The notes beneath the pieces are model-generated. The model was not told the origin of the DNA and did not search any database. It saw only the letters and a list, made by a program, of their open reading frames with translations. From contig JAFZOE010000150.1 in assembly GCA_017552845.1 (NCBI GenBank), forward strand, positions 1 through 7,760: a stretch of 7,760 bases of DNA, given 5' to 3'. The position numbers and the translations under genes were made by a program. Positions 4,397 through 7,760 of the stretch are shown piece by piece; the first letter of the stretch is position 1, and each line of letters begins with the position of its first letter. The DNA is from Clostridia bacterium. GTDB taxonomy: Bacteria; Bacillota; Clostridia; Oscillospirales; Acutalibacteraceae.

Positions 4397-5497
4397 ATGT
4401 TAAAGGAAGGGCAGATAAGAATTCCGTCAGGCTGCGCGATTGCAGCAATTATCGACAGAAAAGGCGGACTCATAAACGGCTCTGAAATCATCAAATCAAT
4501 AGCGCTAATGCATGACCGCTCGAACGGCCTCGGAGGCGGTTTCGCGGCTTACGGAATCTATCCCGAGCATAAAGATGAATATGCGTTTCATATTTTTTAT
4601 GATAACGCACAAGCGCATCAGAGCTGCGAGGAGTTTCTTTTCAAGCATTTCAATATCGATGTGGCAGAGAGAATTCCCACAAAGACCGTTGATTCCATCA
4701 GCAACGGTCCCGATATCTGGCGCTATTTCGGCAGGGTAAACAGAGTCCGCATGAAGAATTCACGCCTTGATGAGAGCGAATATGTTGTTCAGTGCGTAAC
4801 GAGAGTCAATTCCTCGTTTGACGGCGCATATATATTCTCCTCGGGCAAGAATATGGGCTGTTTCAAGGCAGTCGGCTATCCCGAAGATGTCGGCGAATTC
4901 TATATGCTCGATAAATATGACGCTTATCTATGGACTGCTCACGGCCGCTTCCCGACCAATACTCCGGGTTGGTGGGGCGGAGCCCATCCTTTCAATATTC
5001 TCGACTGGTCGATAGTGCATAACGGCGAAATCTCAAGCTATGATACAAACCGCAGATACATAGAGCAGTTCGGATATAAGTGCACGATGCAGACCGATAC
5101 GGAAGTCATCACTTATCTTTTTGACCATCTGATAAGGCATCACGGCCTGCCGACCAATGTTGCCGCCGACGTGCTGACCGCTCCCGAATGGGATGAAATA
5201 GACAGAATGGATCCCCAGAAAAAAGAGTATTTCACTAATCTAAGGGCAATTTACAGCGGCGCTCTCGTGAACGGTCCTTTCTCAGTTATCCTCGGATCAA
5301 ACAAAGGCCTGCTCGCAATCAACGACCGCCTGAAGCTCCGTTCGCTCACCGCCGCCACTAAAGGAACCCGCGCTTATTTTGCGAGCGAGGAGAGCGCAAT
5401 AAGAATAATCTGCCCCGATCCGGAAAAGGTCTGGTCGGTCAGCGGCGCGGAACCGGTATTTGTTCCGCTTGAAATTGATGAAAGGGAGGATGATTAA
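4397..5497 (+). CDS. glutamate synthase, separate glutaminase (class II amidotransferase) subunit
   Basis: The 366-residue protein corresponds to the N-terminal domain of GltB (COG0067 type), which hydrolyses glutamine and passes ammonia to the FMN subunit. The expected nucleophile is Cys13 in IPSGCAIAAI. Class II enzymes use an N-terminal Cys, so removal of a 12-residue leader is expected. Other landmarks, numbered from ATG 4397: MHDRSNGLGGGFAAYGIYPE (38-57), AHGRFPTNTPGWWGGAHPF (181-199), IVHNGEISSYDTN (206-218) and the TDTEV stretch (233-237). These match the stand-alone amidotransferase subunits of archaea, Thermotoga and Clostridia rather than the long fused GltB. The stop codon (5495-5497) directly abuts the next ATG, and the last codons contain the next gene's ribosome binding site, so the two subunits are translationally coupled and probably made one to one. 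Confidence 0.93.
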   Translation: MLKEGQIRIPSGCAIAAIIDRKGGLINGSEIIKSIALMHDRSNGLGGGFAAYGIYPEHKDEYAFHIFYDNAQAHQSCEEFLFKHFNIDVAERIPTKTVDSISNGPDIWRYFGRVNRVRMKNSRLDESEYVVQCVTRVNSSFDGAYIFSSGKNMGCFKAVGYPEDVGEFYMLDKYDAYLWTAHGRFPTNTPGWWGGAHPFNILDWSIVHNGEISSYDTNRRYIEQFGYKCTMQTDTEVITYLFDHLIRHHGLPTNVAADVLTAPEWDEIDRMDPQKKEYFTNLRAIYSGALVNGPFSVILGSNKGLLAINDRLKLRSLTAATKGTRAYFASEESAIRIICPDPEKVWSVSGAEPVFVPLEIDEREDD

Positions 5498-7003
5498 ATG
5501 TCTGTGAATTACATCCCCCGCAGGTTTACCGTTATCCGCGACAAAGAGCGCTGTATAAACTGCGGATGCTGTGTCCGCCAGTGTTCAAACGAATGCCATC
5601 TTTTCGCCGATGACGGAAAAACCGTTATATCCGATTCAAATTCCTGCGTCGCCTGCCACAGATGCGTTGACTTATGTCCGACAGGCGCTCTGAGAATAGA
5701 GAAATACGTCTGTGATTACAGGGAGAATGCAAACTGGACTCCTCAGTATCAGCAGGAAATCTGCCGCCAGGCTGAAACGGGCGGAGTCCTGCTCTCTGGC
5801 ATGGGAACTCCGAAACCATATCCGATATACTGGGATAAAATCCTCCTCAACGCTTCGCAGGTAACCAATCCTTCAATTGACCCTCTGCGCGAGCCGATGG
5901 AAATCCGCACGATTCTCGGCAGAAAGCCCGAAAAACTGACAGTTGAGAAAAAAGGCAAATCAACGGTTGATATGCCTCCGCAGGTTATTCTCGAAACACC
6001 GATTATGTTTTCGGCAATGAGCTTCGGATCGATAAGTCTAAATGCTCAGAAATCTCTTGCAATGGCGGCGAAGGAACTCGGAACTCTATTCAATGTCGGT
6101 GAGGGCGGCCTTCATCCCGATCTGCAGCCTTTTACAGACAGGGCAATAGTTCAGGTCGCTTCAGGTCGTTTCGGTGTTCACAGCGATTATCTGAATAATT
6201 CCCGGTTTGTTGAAATCAAAATCGGACAGGGTGCAAAGCCCGGAATCGGCGGCCATTTGCCCGGAGAAAAAGTCAGCGTTGAAGTTTCAAACGCCAGAAT
6301 GATTCCCGAGGGCAGCGATGCCATTTCGCCGGCCCCACATCACGATATTTATTCGATAGAAGACCTTCGTCAGCTTATCTGGGCTATCAAGCAGGCGACC
6401 GGCAACAGTAAACCTGTATCCGTCAAAATCGCAGCGGTTCATAATGTTGCCGCTATAGTTTCGGGCTGCGCGAGAGCAGGCGCCGATATTGTCGCGATTG
6501 ACGGCTTCAGAGGCGGCACGGGCGCTGCTCCCACAAGGATCAGGGATAATGTAGGAATTCCGATTGAGCTTGCGCTTGCTTCGGCGGATCAGCGGCTCCG
6601 CGATGAAGGAATACGTTCACGTATTTCACTGGTTGCTGCAGGCTCTTTCAGATGCTCGGCCGATATAGTTAAAGCAATCGCTCTAGGCGCTGACGCCTGC
6701 TACTGCGCTTCCGCTCCGCTGATTGCCATGGGCTGCCATATGTGCCAGACCTGTAACACCGGCAAATGCAACTGGGGAATAGCCACTCAGCGTCCGGAGC
6801 TTACCAAGAGGCTAAATCCCGATATTATGTATAAACGTGTAGTGAATCTTATAACCGCGTGGAATCACGAAATCAAGGAGATTATGGGCGGAATGGGAAT
6901 AAACTCCGTCGATTCTCTCAGAGGCAACCGCCTTATGCTAAGGGGTATAGGCTTGAGCGAAAAAGAGCTTGAAATCCTCGGCATCAGGCATGCTGGCGAA
7001 TAG
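5498..7003 (+). CDS. gltB: glutamate synthase, FMN/3Fe-4S synthase subunit with N-terminal ferredoxin domain
   Basis: The 501-residue protein catalyses reductive transfer of ammonia to 2-oxoglutarate. Residues 12-66 are a two-cluster ferredoxin domain: C19, C22, C25, C29 and C50, C53, C56, C60-Pro, with extra C24 and C33. The FMN-binding barrel follows, with SAMSFGSIS (172-180), GEGGLHPDL (201-209), GQGAKPGIGGHLPG (243-256), SPAPHHDIYSIEDL (277-290), VKIAAVHNVAAI (309-320) and IDGFRGGTGAAPT (334-346). The 3Fe-4S motif is C413-x5-C419-x4-C424 before NWGIATQ, as in known glutamate synthases; C416 is an extra Cys. The start has GGGAGG (5484-5489) at 8 bases. The domain order (ferredoxin plus synthase, no glutaminase and no GXGXG domain) is that of the archaeal-type split enzyme, where the ferredoxin domain takes in electrons. 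It needs the glutaminase just upstream and a GXGXG subunit not present in the window. Confidence 0.95.
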   Translation: MSVNYIPRRFTVIRDKERCINCGCCVRQCSNECHLFADDGKTVISDSNSCVACHRCVDLCPTGALRIEKYVCDYRENANWTPQYQQEICRQAETGGVLLSGMGTPKPYPIYWDKILLNASQVTNPSIDPLREPMEIRTILGRKPEKLTVEKKGKSTVDMPPQVILETPIMFSAMSFGSISLNAQKSLAMAAKELGTLFNVGEGGLHPDLQPFTDRAIVQVASGRFGVHSDYLNNSRFVEIKIGQGAKPGIGGHLPGEKVSVEVSNARMIPEGSDAISPAPHHDIYSIEDLRQLIWAIKQATGNSKPVSVKIAAVHNVAAIVSGCARAGADIVAIDGFRGGTGAAPTRIRDNVGIPIELALASADQRLRDEGIRSRISLVAAGSFRCSADIVKAIALGADACYCASAPLIAMGCHMCQTCNTGKCNWGIATQRPELTKRLNPDIMYKRVVNLITAWNHEIKEIMGGMGINSVDSLRGNRLMLRGIGLSEKELEILGIRHAGE

Positions 7004-7014
7004 GAGGCGGAGAA

Positions 7015-7458
7015 ATGAAAAGAATATATGCAATTGAAGAGCTCTGCCTCAACTGCCGTCTTTGCGAGGTTTACTGCAAAACAGCGCATTCGCAGTCAAA
7101 GGATATAATCAAAGCAAATAAATACGAAGATCCTGCGCCTGTTTCAAGAGTTACTGTTTACGGCGATAATTTCCTTTCCGCCGCTCTCAACTGCCGCCAC
7201 TGCGATGATCCCAGATGCGTAAAAGCATGTATCACGGGTGCTATGACAAAAGACAAGAAGACGGGCATTGTATATGTAAATGAAGAGAAGTGCATTGGAT
7301 GTATGACATGCCTTGCCGTTTGCCCTTACGGCTGTATAAAGGTCGGAAAACCTGCAGTCAAATGCGATTTATGCAGGAACGAGGATGAACCCGCATGCGT
7401 CAAGAACTGCCCGAATCACGCTCTTATCTATACCGATCTGGGAGGCGAAGACGAATGA
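7015..7458 (+). CDS. four-cluster 4Fe-4S ferredoxin-type electron-transfer subunit
   Basis: The 147-residue protein resembles the iron-sulfur subunits of the HycB/CooF/DMSO-reductase B type. Sixteen Cys form four cluster sites: C11, C14, C17, C21; C60, C63, C68, C72; C93, C96, C99, C103-Pro; C117, C120, C128, C132-Pro. C107 is extra. No signal peptide or membrane segment is visible, so it is cytoplasmic. AGGAGG (7002-7007) overlaps the TAG stop of the preceding gene and is 7 bases from the ATG. The stop overlaps the next start as ATGA (7455-7458). Placed between the synthase subunit and an FAD oxidoreductase, it probably relays electrons from the flavoprotein to the ferredoxin domain of the synthase. 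That role is from context; the Cys pattern alone would also suit other redox enzymes. Confidence 0.92.
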   Translation: MKRIYAIEELCLNCRLCEVYCKTAHSQSKDIIKANKYEDPAPVSRVTVYGDNFLSAALNCRHCDDPRCVKACITGAMTKDKKTGIVYVNEEKCIGCMTCLAVCPYGCIKVGKPAVKCDLCRNEDEPACVKNCPNHALIYTDLGGEDE

Positions 7459-7760
7459 AATACATTATAATCGGAGCCTCCGCCGCGGGCCTTGCCTGCG
7501 CCGAGCAGATAAGAAAAGAAGATAAAGACGGCGAAATCACCGTCTTCACAAAAGAGAATTATCTCCCTTACAGCAGACCATCAATAAGCTATTATCTGAA
7601 GGGCGTTGTTAAAGAGAGCTCGATGTATCTGAGAAAAAGTTCTTATTATGACGCCGCATGTATAAAAATCATAACCGGCGCGGAGATTAAATCAATCGAC
7701 AGAAAAGCGAAAACAGTAAAAGCGGGAAGGAAGAGTTATTCCTATGACAAACTCTGCTTA
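7455..7760 (+). CDS. FAD/NAD(P)-type oxidoreductase, N-terminal part (cut by right edge)
   Basis: The frame opens at ATG 7455, overlapping the previous stop (ATGA), with GGGAGG (7440-7445) 9 bases before. It runs 102 codons to the last base of the window, so the gene is incomplete. Residues 1-16 (MKYIIIGASAAGLACA) are the first beta strand and dinucleotide loop of an FAD-binding Rossmann fold; the loop reads GASAAG where GxGxxG is standard, a common variant in the NADH oxidase/rubredoxin reductase branch. ITVFTKENYLPYSRPSISYYL (28-48) is typical of that branch. It is not recognisably the GltD small subunit of bacterial glutamate synthase, which carries a Cys-rich N-terminus. By context it is the likely NAD(P)H entry point for the split glutamate synthase; the electron donor and final length cannot be judged from this part. 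Confidence 0.9.
   Translation, partial: MKYIIIGASAAGLACAEQIRKEDKDGEITVFTKENYLPYSRPSISYYLKGVVKESSMYLRKSSYYDAACIKIITGAEIKSIDRKAKTVKAGRKSYSYDKLCL

Noticed and set aside
1..7760. CRISPR arrays, tRNA or rRNA genes, insertion sequences
   Set aside because: No regular repeat-spacer pattern, no tRNA-like fold, no transposase-like protein and no terminal inverted repeats with target duplication were seen.

Overview
The window is a nitrogen-assimilation locus from a low-to-mid GC Gram-positive bacterium of the class Clostridia, most likely an uncultured gut Oscillospiraceae/Ruminococcaceae-type anaerobe. The reasons are strong GGAGG ribosome binding sites, a sigma-A type promoter, a Bacillus-like GSI-alpha glutamine synthetase, an ammonium channel fused to a PII domain, a split glutamate synthase with ferredoxin-type modules, and a neighbouring secreted DUF6273-type protein. 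The lineage is inference; there is no rRNA or other marker here.

Layout. Bases 1-517 (minus strand) hold the first 172 codons of a secreted protein that runs off the left edge. Bases 518-921 are an A/T-rich divergent intergenic region. Its right part is an unusually complex glnA leader: a near-consensus promoter (738-766), then two successive intrinsic terminators (783-826 and 858-906). Each terminator overlaps a short alternative hairpin whose six-base loop has A at position 1 and G at position 4, as ANTAR-type antiterminator proteins require. A 31-codon ORF with a perfect ribosome binding site (922-1017) follows, and then glnA (1060-2403). A 157-base gap with an 11-bp hairpin and a partly duplicated gene start leads to the amt-PII fusion (2561-4315). 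After an 81-base gap with another hairpin come four tightly packed genes: the glutaminase domain of glutamate synthase (4397-5497), its FMN/Fe-S synthase domain with a fused ferredoxin domain (5498-7003), a four-cluster ferredoxin-like protein (7015-7458), and the start of an FAD/NAD(P)-type oxidoreductase (7455-7760, cut by the right edge).

How it works together. Amt takes up ammonium and its own PII domain probably gates it. GlnA fixes ammonium on glutamate to give glutamine. The split glutamate synthase then splits glutamine, channels the ammonia to 2-oxoglutarate and reduces it to glutamate. Electrons plausibly pass from NAD(P)H through the FAD protein and the multi-cluster ferredoxin to the FMN/3Fe-4S subunit. 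No gltD-like small subunit and no GXGXG (third GltB) domain is inside the window; the latter is expected just downstream. Expression is probably controlled by transcription antitermination in the glnA leader. This tandem hexaloop/terminator leader with its short ORF is the least ordinary part of the window.
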